NCBI RefSeq assembly: GCF_002933275.1
Contig: NZ_PSSX01000002.1
Coordinates: forward strand, 124,001 to 188,000
Source of the DNA: Marinobacter maroccanus
Lineage (GTDB): Bacteria > Pseudomonadota > Gammaproteobacteria > Pseudomonadales > Oleiphilaceae
Direction of reading: 5' to 3'
Length of the DNA stretch: 64,000 bases
The translations under genes were made by a program, and so were the position numbers. Below are positions 7,711 to 18,008 of the stretch, one piece after another. The stretch's first letter is position 1; each line of letters opens with the position of its first letter. The notes under the pieces are model-generated. The model was not told the origin of the DNA, did not search any database, and saw nothing but the letters and a program-made list of their open reading frames with translations.

Positions 7711-8442
7711 TCATCGGGTATAGATGGTCATCCGGGAGTCCGGATGAAAACGGATGTCATGGATACTCACGTTACCGATTGAAGCACCCTGGCTGCCGCT
7801 GACCCGGATATTGTCCATCCGGATTTCCTCGATACGCTCCGGGAACGCCAGCATCAAAGCGCCATCTTCCCTGACCCGGTAACGGGGCTCCCCCTCGCGG
7901 TAGTGCACGCCAGAAATGCTCAGGTCTGAATCAATAAAGTTCAGAACCGGTACGAAGATGTTGGTGGTAAGCTTCAGACCCTCGATGACATCCGCCGATC
8001 CGTCGCTCGCCGGATTCTCCGCCATACTGCTGACAACGCCGATACGCTCCAGCAGGGTCGGATCCCCCTGGCCGGAAATTGTCGCCAGTTCACTTTCACT
8101 CAGTGGGGCCAGATTTCCCCTTTCATAAAGCTCTCCTGCTTCAAGCGCCGATTGTGACGCTTCAGCCGAATTGCTCGCCGCAAAGGTAACCAGGGGCTGA
8201 AATGGCAGCGTCACCATCGTGACCAGGGCTGCTGCATTACGATAACGGGATTGGTGCTTGAGGACCCGGTAGAGTTCCTTTTCGCTGATCCAGCCAGCCT
8301 GGATGAACACCTCACCCAGGCGTTGCCCGGTTTCACGCTGAAGCCTCAGCCCCTCATCCACCTGCCCTTCAGACAGATAGCCACGATTGATAAGCAGTCG
8401 CCCGAGGCGTGATTTCTCTTCAAATCCCTGACGGATTCTCAC
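7711..8442 (-). CDS. Membrane protein with tandem MshEN c-di-GMP-binding motif (243 aa)
   Basis: Residues 12-64 hold two copies of the 24-residue MshEN pattern RLG-x8-G-x10-L-x2-Q: R12-L13-G14, G21, L32, Q35, then R41-L42-G43, G50, L61, Q64. The copies are offset by 29 residues, the spacing of known MshEN domains. A hydrophobic segment (about 70-89, ending FAAS) follows, then about 150 residues probably outside the cytoplasm, with LSESELATISGQG at 114-126, a motif resembling that of FilA/DUF6160-like surface proteins. No ATPase domain is present. The GTG start has AAAGGAG 8 bases upstream. It is convergent with flgN. A c-di-GMP sensor acting across the inner membrane is inferred; the output is unknown. 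Confidence 0.75.
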   Translation of the reverse strand: MRIRQGFEEKSRLGRLLINRGYLSEGQVDEGLRLQRETGQRLGEVFIQAGWISEKELYRVLKHQSRYRNAAALVTMVTLPFQPLVTFAASNSAEASQSALEAGELYERGNLAPLSESELATISGQGDPTLLERIGVVSSMAENPASDGSADVIEGLKLTTNIFVPVLNFIDSDLSISGVHYREGEPRYRVREDGALMLAFPERIEEIRMDNIRVSGSQGASIGNVSIHDIRFHPDSRMTIYTR

Positions 8443-8660
8443 CCAGTGTCTCCTTTTGAACAGTGAAAACCGTACAACCCGGCCCGGCCAACGTAATCCA
8501 TGACTTCCGATACCCGGAAGGTTAGACGATCACGACACAATGTGCGTGGATACAGTCACCGTTTTACCATCACCTTCTGGTAAGATCTGGCACCTGGTAA
8601 CAGAATTCGCTGAATTGTCGCAGGAAAAACACCTGCGAATAACACAGAGAGCGGTTGCAA

Positions 8661-9281
8661 ATGACAAACAAGGTAAAACCCCTGAAAACTGTGACTCCCG
8701 TACTGCTTATGGCCCTCACCTTGCTGATGCCGGCCTCCAGGGTAATGGCCCAGAGCAACGACCAATCCGCCAGCGAACTTCTGCCAATGGTTCGTATGGT
8801 GACCAGCGAGGGTGCCATTGAACTTCAGCTACGGCCGGATGTCGCCCCGGAGACAGTTGCCAATTTCCTGCAATATGCCCGGGACAGTTTTTTTGATGGC
8901 ACCATCTTCCATCGTGTCATTCCCGGATTCATGATCCAGGGCGGTGGCTTCACCGAGGACCTCTCACGGAAATCGACCCGGGCGCCCATCCGCAATGAAG
9001 CGACAAAGACACTGCCGAACCTCCGTGGAACCATTGCCATGGCGCGGACCAGTGCACCGGATTCGGCAACCTCCCAGTTCTTTATCAACCTTTCTGATAA
9101 TGGGTTCCTGGATGCCGGCGTGCGCGGCCCGGGCTATGCAGTTTTCGGCAAGGTTACCCAGGGCATGGGCGTTGTCGACGCCATCGCCCGCAAGCAGACC
9201 ACCCGGAAACAAGGCATGGCTGACGTGCCGGTTGAACCTGTAACCATAGAAACCGTCACCGTGGTTGAATCCGAAGGCTGA
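8661..9281 (+). CDS. Exported cyclophilin-type peptidyl-prolyl isomerase (206 aa)
   Basis: It catalyses cis-trans isomerisation of Xaa-Pro bonds, probably in the periplasm. A signal peptide covers about residues 1-32 (hydrophobic [20 protein letters not shown], cleaved before QSN). The cyclophilin core carries [15 protein letters not shown] with the catalytic Arg and [13 protein letters not shown]. It resembles PpiA in having an export signal. I chose the ATG at 8661 over an in-frame TTG at 8655. The stop lies 4 bases before the mnmC start, so the two are probably cotranscribed. Confidence 0.9.
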   Translation: MTNKVKPLKTVTPVLLMALTLLMPASRVMAQSNDQSASELLPMVRMVTSEGAIELQLRPDVAPETVANFLQYARDSFFDGTIFHRVIPGFMIQGGGFTEDLSRKSTRAPIRNEATKTLPNLRGTIAMARTSAPDSATSQFFINLSDNGFLDAGVRGPGYAVFGKVTQGMGVVDAIARKQTTRKQGMADVPVEPVTIETVTVVESEG

Positions 9282-9285
9282 CAAC

Positions 9286-11169
9286 GTGACACGGCCACCA
9301 CTGCCCCCGGCGATCGAGCCCGCTGAACTTGTCTGGCACGATGGGGTCCCGGAATCGGAGCGGTTTGGCGATGTCTACTTCAGCCGCGACAATGGCCTGG
9401 AGGAAACTCGCCACGTTTTTCTCCTGCATAATCATTTGCCGGAGCGTTTCTCTCAGATTCCCGAGGGCGGAAGTTTTGTTATTGCCGAAAACGGCTTCGG
9501 GACTGGCCTGAACTTTCTGGCAGCCTGGCAGGCCTGGCAAAGCCACGCGCCAGTCCATACAGCTACCCTGCACTTTGTCTCCGTTGAACGTTTCCCCCTG
9601 ACTCGGCAAGACCTTACCCGGGCCCTGGCTTTGTGGCCGGAACTGAAAGCGCTGGCTGACGAATTGCTGCTCCATTACCCGCCACTGGTGCGAGGTGTTC
9701 ACAGACTGGTCCTGGCCGGAGGACGGGTTCGACTGACGCTGTTTTTCGGCGACATCAATGACGCCTGGCAATCCCTCGATTTTCACGCCGACGCCTGGTT
9801 TCTGGACGGTTTTGCCCCTGCCCGCAATCCGGACATGTGGCTGGAAAACACCATCCGCCAGGTCCGAGCCCACAGCAAGCCTGGAACCACCCTGGCGACC
9901 TTTACTTCAGTTGGCCGGATCCGTCGCGCCCTGATGGACGCCGGATTCCGTATGGAAAAAACCTCCGGATACGGCCGCAAACGGGAAATGCTGAAAGGCA
10001 TCCTGGAGGCGGAGGTCCCGGTTCAACTTGAGAGGCCCGGGGCCACTGCCATCCTGGGTGCGGGCATTGCAGGCTGTACCCTGGCTCGCAACCTCGCGGA
10101 GCGGGGCCACCCGGTGACACTCGTCGATATTCATGGGCCGGGAGCGGGAGCTTCCGGAAATGCCCAGGGCGCTCTGTATGTGAAGCTTGGGGTGGAGTTC
10201 AACGACCAGACTGAACTGGCCCTCACATCCCTGACCTTTGCCCAGCGCTTTTACGGCAACTGGCGCGGCCAGCACTGGCACCCGACCGGGCTGCTCCAGT
10301 TGGCTCACAGCCCGCAGGAAGAAGACCGACAGGCGAGATTCCTTCAGCGCAACGATTATCCCCAGGATATTTTCTGGCCCGTCAACCAGGAGCAAGCCAC
10401 TGCGCTTGCAGGCGTGCCGACACAATCTGGCGGGCTCTGGTTTCCCCGCAGTGGCTGGCTCGAACCGGGAAACCTGTGCAAAGCCCTGGCGGACCACCCG
10501 CTGATATCGACTGCGTTCGGAGTTGAGGTTAGCCGGCTGTTGCCCTGCAACGGACAGTGGCACATCTCCATGGCAGAAGGATCACCCATCGTGGCTGACC
10601 GGGTGATCCTGTGCTCAGGTCATCTAAGCCCGGACCTTATCCCGGTAAAGGGCCGCTTCCGGCTGAAGGCCATACGTGGCCAGGTGACACACCTTCCGAC
10701 ATCGGCCATCATGAGCCCGAAGGCTGTTATCTGTGGCAATCGGTACATGAACCCGAGTCTCGGCGATTTCGCCGTAACCGGGGCCACCTTTGATCTGCAC
10801 GACAACAACCCGCTGCCCGCCACCGGAAGCCATGAAGAAAACATCCGCGAACTCGGCTCAATGCTGCCGTCGCTGTTTTCTTCCAATACCGACAAGCCAA
10901 GTGCCAAGGATCTGGATGGTCGGGTTGCCTTTCGCTGCACGACACATGACTACCAGCCCGTCGCAGGCCCGGTGTTTGATGGCGAAGGCGCTTGTCTGGA
11001 TGACCTCTACCTGTTTACAGGCCTTGGCAGCAAGGGCCTGAGCTACGCTCCGCTACTGGCCGAATATCTGGCCGACCAACTTACCGGGCAGCCTGCGTGT
11101 CTTCCGGCGAACCTGGTCAAACGTCTGGAAACCCGACGCCTGTACCAGACCGATATGGCGGTTTCGTAA
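9286..11169 (+). CDS. mnmC: MnmC, bifunctional tRNA wobble-uridine modification enzyme (627 aa)
   Basis: MnmC finishes the 5-methylaminomethyl-2-thiouridine at the wobble position of tRNAs. The C-terminal FAD-dependent domain removes the carboxymethyl group, and the N-terminal SAM-dependent domain methylates the amine. The N-terminal domain (to about residue 240) has ENGFGTGLNFLAAW as SAM loop and WFLDGFAPARNPDMW. The oxidase domain begins near residue 250 with the FAD motif ILGAGIAGCTLARNLAERG. I placed the start at the GTG at 9286, with GAAGG 8 bases upstream; a TTG at 9265 would overlap the isomerase gene. Confidence 0.93.
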   Translation: MTRPPLPPAIEPAELVWHDGVPESERFGDVYFSRDNGLEETRHVFLLHNHLPERFSQIPEGGSFVIAENGFGTGLNFLAAWQAWQSHAPVHTATLHFVSVERFPLTRQDLTRALALWPELKALADELLLHYPPLVRGVHRLVLAGGRVRLTLFFGDINDAWQSLDFHADAWFLDGFAPARNPDMWLENTIRQVRAHSKPGTTLATFTSVGRIRRALMDAGFRMEKTSGYGRKREMLKGILEAEVPVQLERPGATAILGAGIAGCTLARNLAERGHPVTLVDIHGPGAGASGNAQGALYVKLGVEFNDQTELALTSLTFAQRFYGNWRGQHWHPTGLLQLAHSPQEEDRQARFLQRNDYPQDIFWPVNQEQATALAGVPTQSGGLWFPRSGWLEPGNLCKALADHPLISTAFGVEVSRLLPCNGQWHISMAEGSPIVADRVILCSGHLSPDLIPVKGRFRLKAIRGQVTHLPTSAIMSPKAVICGNRYMNPSLGDFAVTGATFDLHDNNPLPATGSHEENIRELGSMLPSLFSSNTDKPSAKDLDGRVAFRCTTHDYQPVAGPVFDGEGACLDDLYLFTGLGSKGLSYAPLLAEYLADQLTGQPACLPANLVKRLETRRLYQTDMAVS

Positions 11170-11242
11170 TAAACTCCCTCTGAAGTTCCCGGTCAGACTG
11201 CCGATAACCTCTGTAAGAGTGGCTTAGTCACGGAGAGAACCC

Positions 11243-11875
11243 ATGTCCATTTATGTCAGCGAACCCGGCCGCCCGGTCGGAACCCGGCTACCGGAGACAT
11301 TCCGGGCAAGGCCCGTGGGCGATGTCACTGAGCTGGCAGAAACCCAGGCCATCAATCCGGGCAGGAGTGAGGCAACCGACGCCGAGTTTCAGCAGGCAGC
11401 CAATGCCGGGCGCTATAAAGCGCTGGAGGAATACGGCGCAGCAGCAGCTGGCGAGCGCCGTGAAGACCGCCCTTACCTGCCCGTGTCCAGTATTTCGTCA
11501 CCGGCACTGTACACCGTGCCTGCTTCAGCAACCATTTCCGAAGCGCTATCAGTGATGGATGAGCACCAGGTTCATCACCTGGTGATCATGGCGGAAAATA
11601 ACGTGGCCGGCCTCGTGGATCTTCGCTGGCTCCTTGGCTGGCTTCACGAACATGAGGCCGACGCCATGAGCCAGAGCCTGGTTCATATTGAACTGCCCGC
11701 CTTCCTGACGGCCTCTCCCGAGACCGATGCCCACCAACTGGCAAGGCTGATGCTCGCCCACCAATTGAATGCCGCTCTGGTGGTAGACGCCAGGGGCGCA
11801 GCCGCGGGCATCGTAACCAGCACGGACTACCTGAGGCTCTACGCCAGCGCCGGTCGCCATGAGGGGACGGTTTAA
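11243..11875 (+). CDS. CBS-domain protein (210 aa)
   Basis: The N-terminal 75 residues are hydrophilic with no recognised domain. Two CBS motifs follow, about residues 78-135 (SPALYTVPASATISEALSVM with HHLVIMAENNVAGLVD) and 150-205 (TASPETDAHQLARLMLAHQL with AALVVDARGAAAGIVTSTDY). A CBS pair normally binds adenine nucleotides and regulates an attached or partner protein; no effector domain is fused here. The gene is preceded by GAGAG and is convergent with the large lipoprotein gene 12 bases away. Function unknown. Confidence 0.85.
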   Translation: MSIYVSEPGRPVGTRLPETFRARPVGDVTELAETQAINPGRSEATDAEFQQAANAGRYKALEEYGAAAAGERREDRPYLPVSSISSPALYTVPASATISEALSVMDEHQVHHLVIMAENNVAGLVDLRWLLGWLHEHEADAMSQSLVHIELPAFLTASPETDAHQLARLMLAHQLNAALVVDARGAAAGIVTSTDYLRLYASAGRHEGTV

Positions 11876-11887
11876 CTCCAGGCTGGA

Positions 11888-14638
11888 TTAGTTCAAGGGC
11901 GTCAGCGACTGGCCCTCGGGGCTGAACAGGAGCACGTACCAGTTGCCGCCCATTCTGCTTAGTGCCACGATCTCGTCATCCCGGTAATTCTCCAGATCAA
12001 GGATTTCCGAATTGTCCACGGCGAGCTGATAGCGCCAGTCATTCCTGAACCCGGAGTCTTCATCCTCCGTCTCCGCCTCTGGAACCAGCGATACCCGGGC
12101 AACAATGCCCTGCTCCATGCCGGACACCACGCCGCCACTGGCAAAGTCTCCGTCCGTGGCGCCCGAGACAACCATGTCGCCGTCAAAGGCGGTCAATCCC
12201 TGAAGCGTTTCATCGGCCTGATCGTTGTCGTCATTAAGGGAGAACGCTCGACCAACGATGCCTGATGAGGAATAACCCAGAAGAAAGCCGGCGGTGCTGG
12301 AAAGCGACTCCCGCTCCAGTTGAGGGTCCTCTTCGTCCTGCTCCAGCACCGAGTACAACCCATCACTGGCGCCGATCAGCCAGAGCGTGCTGCCCTGAAA
12401 CAGACCACCGGAAACCGGTTCATCCCCGGCCGTGCCCACCTGGTTGACACTGAGCTCACTGGTTGCACTGGACGCGTTGAAGAAGAAGGCGTCGATGCCA
12501 CCTATAACCGGAGCCCCTTCCACAGAGCCCGCAGCGGAACCAAACAACCCCGGGCTGATGGACTGGGTACTGCCCCCCGCGACCCTGTCATCGGCAGCCG
12601 AGCCGGCCTGGCGGGACCAGGCCACAGCGGGCTGCTGGGTATTGCCGTCAAGTTCGGTGTCAATGCGCTGAAGGAAGCTGTCGATGCCACCCGATGCCTG
12701 CTGCTGATCAAACACGCCATTGGTCTCGCCTGCCAGCACCACATAACCGGTGTCCCGATTGATTCCGGCCCAGCGCACCTGATCGTCGGCATCCGTTCCC
12801 GTCCGGATCGTCCAGGTTGGAATGTACTCGCCCCCGTTGCTGGCTGAATCAAACCAGTACAGGGATGTTACGGCATCCTGGCCACCAATTGCGGTTGTGC
12901 CCTCAACCGTCTGGTCAGTGCTGTATGCAACAACAAACTCGAATCGGTCTACCTTGGTCCCGCCCTGGGTCACCTTACGCTGCACAACGTTGATGACCGG
13001 ATCTGGCGCGATCAGGCTGTCACCGGCGGAGGATATGGCCACCTGCTGAAGCTTCGCACCACGTTGGTCGAAAATCCGCACCAGCACCCTGTCGTTATCC
13101 TGGCTGTCGTAGCCTGCAACAAACAGCCTGCCGTCGTGACCCACGGCAATGTCCGTGGCAACGAAACCATCACCACTATTCAGCACCAGGGGCGATGTCA
13201 GCTCGTTAAGGCTGACCCGGATCAGGTTTTCCGATTCAGCGCGGGCATAGTCTTCGCGGCCGGCCTGGAAGTTCTCATTGGTGCCCAGCAATATGAACCG
13301 GTCACTGAAGGCCGGATTGGCGTAACTGCCCGCGGGTACCCGGATCCGGAAAGACACTTCGTCGGTCCCCTCAGGGAAAACCAGTTCGTCGTTCTCAACC
13401 CAGTTGCCCTCTTCCAGCCGCTCGATAACGAACTCGGAATCAAGCCGCGCCGTGGAGTCTTCGGTATGGCTCAGTTTGGCCAGGATATCCCGGTCTCGGT
13501 CGCCGGAGAGCCTGGCAACATACTCACGCACATCACCAACATTGAGAGTGTCCCTGCCTCCCCCTTTTACAGTTTCCAGGGTCAGAACGGGCTCGTTATC
13601 CTGAATGGACAGATTGGTGACCACGCCACCGTTACCGCTTCCGAGACCCGCCAGACCGGAACGCACTTCAGTCAGTGCCAGCCTGAGGGATTCAACGGGC
13701 TCCGGGAAACTGTCCTCGACCACCTCAAGTGGCAGGTAGCATTCGGTGATACCGGGTTCGAGCGTGATTACACCACGGGTGTAGAAGCCCTGCTCATCAG
13801 GCTCATAGTCGATATAGTCGAGTTCGCTCTCGCCGGTCTCATCCCGCGGCAGCGAACTGTTGCTGCCCAATCCAACGATGTCCTCGCCGAGAATGGCATC
13901 ACCTGCGTTGGAGGCACTGTGGTCACAATTCTGGTGTGGAGGCGAGAATCCGACGTCGCAACTGGACGCGTCGTAATCTGACAGAAGCTCGAAGGCGACC
14001 GCAACGCGGGTTACCGAGGGTTGATCCAGGATAACCTTGACGTAAACGCGGCGCGTCGGAAGTGTCAGATCCCTGGTGCCGGACACCGAGCCGTCATCGT
14101 TGTACAGGTGAACGGTAAAGCTGTGCTCACCCTCGGTTTCCAGATCCGGCAAGGCGCACTGTTCACGGTTGCTAGCGGGGATTTCCGGGCTCTCACCCTC
14201 CGTGAACGGCTCGGCGTCCAGTGACATCACGTTGTATTTCACATCGATATCGAACGGCTGGGCGCCGGCCATGCGGCCGTCGGTTGTTACCAGATTGATG
14301 CCTTCGGTCTTACCCAGATCGGCTTCGCCTCTGCTTCCGCCCGTGAGACCGGGAACACCGCGCATAATGATGCCCTGGCGGGCCTTGTTGCTGGTGTCCT
14401 CAAGCGCCAGCCAGGACGGCGCATTGGTGAGGGAGTAGTCAAGGATGTCTTCGCCACCGTAGGCCCCGAAGTTGTAGGAGTACTCAACGCCGAGATAGGC
14501 AAACACCGGGGGTACGCCGAGAATGGTGGGCTGATCCGGATCTTTTTCCGTCTTGCAGCCAGACAGTCCAAGCGAAAGCAGGACCAGAACGACACGTTGG
14601 CGAACGGGATGAATGCGGGAGTAGAAATCGGCGCCCAT
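11888..14638 (-). CDS. Large outer-membrane lipoprotein with Calx-beta-like and propeller-like regions (916 aa)
   Basis: Starting from the ATG at 14638, a lipoprotein signal peptide ends in LSGC with C28 as the lipidated residue. Lysine at +2 (not aspartate) suggests sorting to the outer membrane. Residues about 40-150 resemble a putative Ig/cadherin-like domain (FAYLGVEYSYNFGAYGGEDI). About 185-440 contains two Calx-beta-like units (VVEDSFPEPVESLRLALTE; DEVSFRIRVPAGSY). About 460-900 is built from repeating blade-like strands (DIAVGHDGRLFVAGYDSQDN, GYVVLAGETNGVFDQQ, DGDMVVSGATDGDF), suggesting a beta-propeller. An upstream in-frame start at 14716 would bury the signal peptide. Adhesion or ligand binding at the surface is inferred; I know no named homolog. 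Confidence 0.75.
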   Translation of the reverse strand: MGADFYSRIHPVRQRVVLVLLSLGLSGCKTEKDPDQPTILGVPPVFAYLGVEYSYNFGAYGGEDILDYSLTNAPSWLALEDTSNKARQGIIMRGVPGLTGGSRGEADLGKTEGINLVTTDGRMAGAQPFDIDVKYNVMSLDAEPFTEGESPEIPASNREQCALPDLETEGEHSFTVHLYNDDGSVSGTRDLTLPTRRVYVKVILDQPSVTRVAVAFELLSDYDASSCDVGFSPPHQNCDHSASNAGDAILGEDIVGLGSNSSLPRDETGESELDYIDYEPDEQGFYTRGVITLEPGITECYLPLEVVEDSFPEPVESLRLALTEVRSGLAGLGSGNGGVVTNLSIQDNEPVLTLETVKGGGRDTLNVGDVREYVARLSGDRDRDILAKLSHTEDSTARLDSEFVIERLEEGNWVENDELVFPEGTDEVSFRIRVPAGSYANPAFSDRFILLGTNENFQAGREDYARAESENLIRVSLNELTSPLVLNSGDGFVATDIAVGHDGRLFVAGYDSQDNDRVLVRIFDQRGAKLQQVAISSAGDSLIAPDPVINVVQRKVTQGGTKVDRFEFVVAYSTDQTVEGTTAIGGQDAVTSLYWFDSASNGGEYIPTWTIRTGTDADDQVRWAGINRDTGYVVLAGETNGVFDQQQASGGIDSFLQRIDTELDGNTQQPAVAWSRQAGSAADDRVAGGSTQSISPGLFGSAAGSVEGAPVIGGIDAFFFNASSATSELSVNQVGTAGDEPVSGGLFQGSTLWLIGASDGLYSVLEQDEEDPQLERESLSSTAGFLLGYSSSGIVGRAFSLNDDNDQADETLQGLTAFDGDMVVSGATDGDFASGGVVSGMEQGIVARVSLVPEAETEDEDSGFRNDWRYQLAVDNSEILDLENYRDDEIVALSRMGGNWYVLLFSPEGQSLTPLN

Positions 14639-14783
14639 GAAAAAATCCGTTTCAATCGTTGTTGTTATGGCAGCGACCGCCCGGATGAAGCAGAGAACAC
14701 CGGACGGTTTACACACCGTTACAGAACAACGCCATGGTAGCCAATTTGATACGCAGGGGATCTGCGCGAGTTCTCAGATTCGA

Positions 14784-16880
<2,097 letters not shown>

Positions 16881-16893
16881 TTACCGCCTGGTT

Positions 16894-17886
16894 TCAGACT
16901 CTCTGGGAACGCTGCTTGCGCTCGAACTCCCGGATTCTCTGGCGACAATGCTCGATCGTTTGAGGGGTCATCACGCTGCGGCGCTCATCCTTCAGTTCGC
17001 CGCCGAGGTTGCGAACCACCGCCTGGGCGGTCTCAAGCATGAAGTCAAACGCCTGCAGCGCATTGGTAGGCCCAGGCATACTCATGAAAAAGCTGATCCC
17101 GGGCGTTGTCAGGGCCGGCATATCCCCCGGTTTGAAAGTACCGGGTTCCACGGCGTTGGCAACACTGAACTGGACGGGGCTGGTGGTGTCGGATTCTTCA
17201 TGACGATGGTAGATATCCATGTCTCCGTGCTCCAGACCGCAGGCTTCGAACAACTTCTTGAGAGCCGGTCCCTTGAAATCCTCGCCGCTCTTCGCCAACA
17301 TGTTGATCACAATAACTTCGCGGGCCTCAGGGCGATTCGCGCCCGCCAGAGGTTGACCTTTAGCCGGTCTGGAGGGCTCGCGCCGGGCGGTGTCCTCTTC
17401 CACTTCGGTCGTGACCGTGGGCGGGACTGCTTCCACCTCGTCTTCAATGGCGCCCCAGCCTGAATCGAGCTCGGTTTCATCAGGCTCCTGACTGGACAGT
17501 CCGAAATCGGGCTCTGACTCCACGGACTCTTCATAGCGCTCGGCCACTGGTTCGGATTCCGGTTGCGACTCTGGCTTCTCCGATTTGGCAGCGGCCGTCA
17601 CCGGACGGGTCGGCTTGGGTTTCGGAGACCCGAACCGGCTGGTTTTTTCACGCTTTACATAGCCTCGCTCTTCGAGGGTATCGCGGGAAATGGTCCGTGC
17701 GCCGCCGTTGGGCAACTCGGGGTTGTACTCGTCATCAAGTGGCGAATCCTCGAGCTCGTCGGCGCCCATACCGGATGAAATCGCCATGGATTCCTTCCGG
17801 GCACGCCGCATCCGGCGCACACCATCAATGACAATGCCGATAATGACCAGGGTACCGATGGCAATTAACCATTCCCTAAGTGACAT
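16894..17886 (-). CDS. zipA: ZipA cell-division protein (330 aa)
   Basis: ZipA anchors FtsZ filaments to the inner membrane at the division site. One N-terminal membrane segment (about residues 4-24, WLIAIGTLVIIGIVIDGV) is followed by a basic stretch (RRMRRARKE). A long linker rich in P, E and S (about 45-190) leads to the globular FtsZ-binding domain (about 190-325), starting near REVIVINMLAK and including PGISFFMSMPGP. The order smc-zipA-ligA is conserved in Pseudomonas relatives. Confidence 0.95.
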   Translation of the reverse strand: MSLREWLIAIGTLVIIGIVIDGVRRMRRARKESMAISSGMGADELEDSPLDDEYNPELPNGGARTISRDTLEERGYVKREKTSRFGSPKPKPTRPVTAAAKSEKPESQPESEPVAERYEESVESEPDFGLSSQEPDETELDSGWGAIEDEVEAVPPTVTTEVEEDTARREPSRPAKGQPLAGANRPEAREVIVINMLAKSGEDFKGPALKKLFEACGLEHGDMDIYHRHEESDTTSPVQFSVANAVEPGTFKPGDMPALTTPGISFFMSMPGPTNALQAFDFMLETAQAVVRNLGGELKDERRSVMTPQTIEHCRQRIREFERKQRSQRV

Positions 17887-18008
17887 AGTGCTGCTGTCCT
17901 GTTTGCAGATCCCGTAACGTTGCTACTCTAAGAAAAGCCCGTAATGAATACAACGCACACCCGGGCCAGATGGCGTTTTTGTCATGGTTGCCCGATTTCT
18001 GAGCAGCC

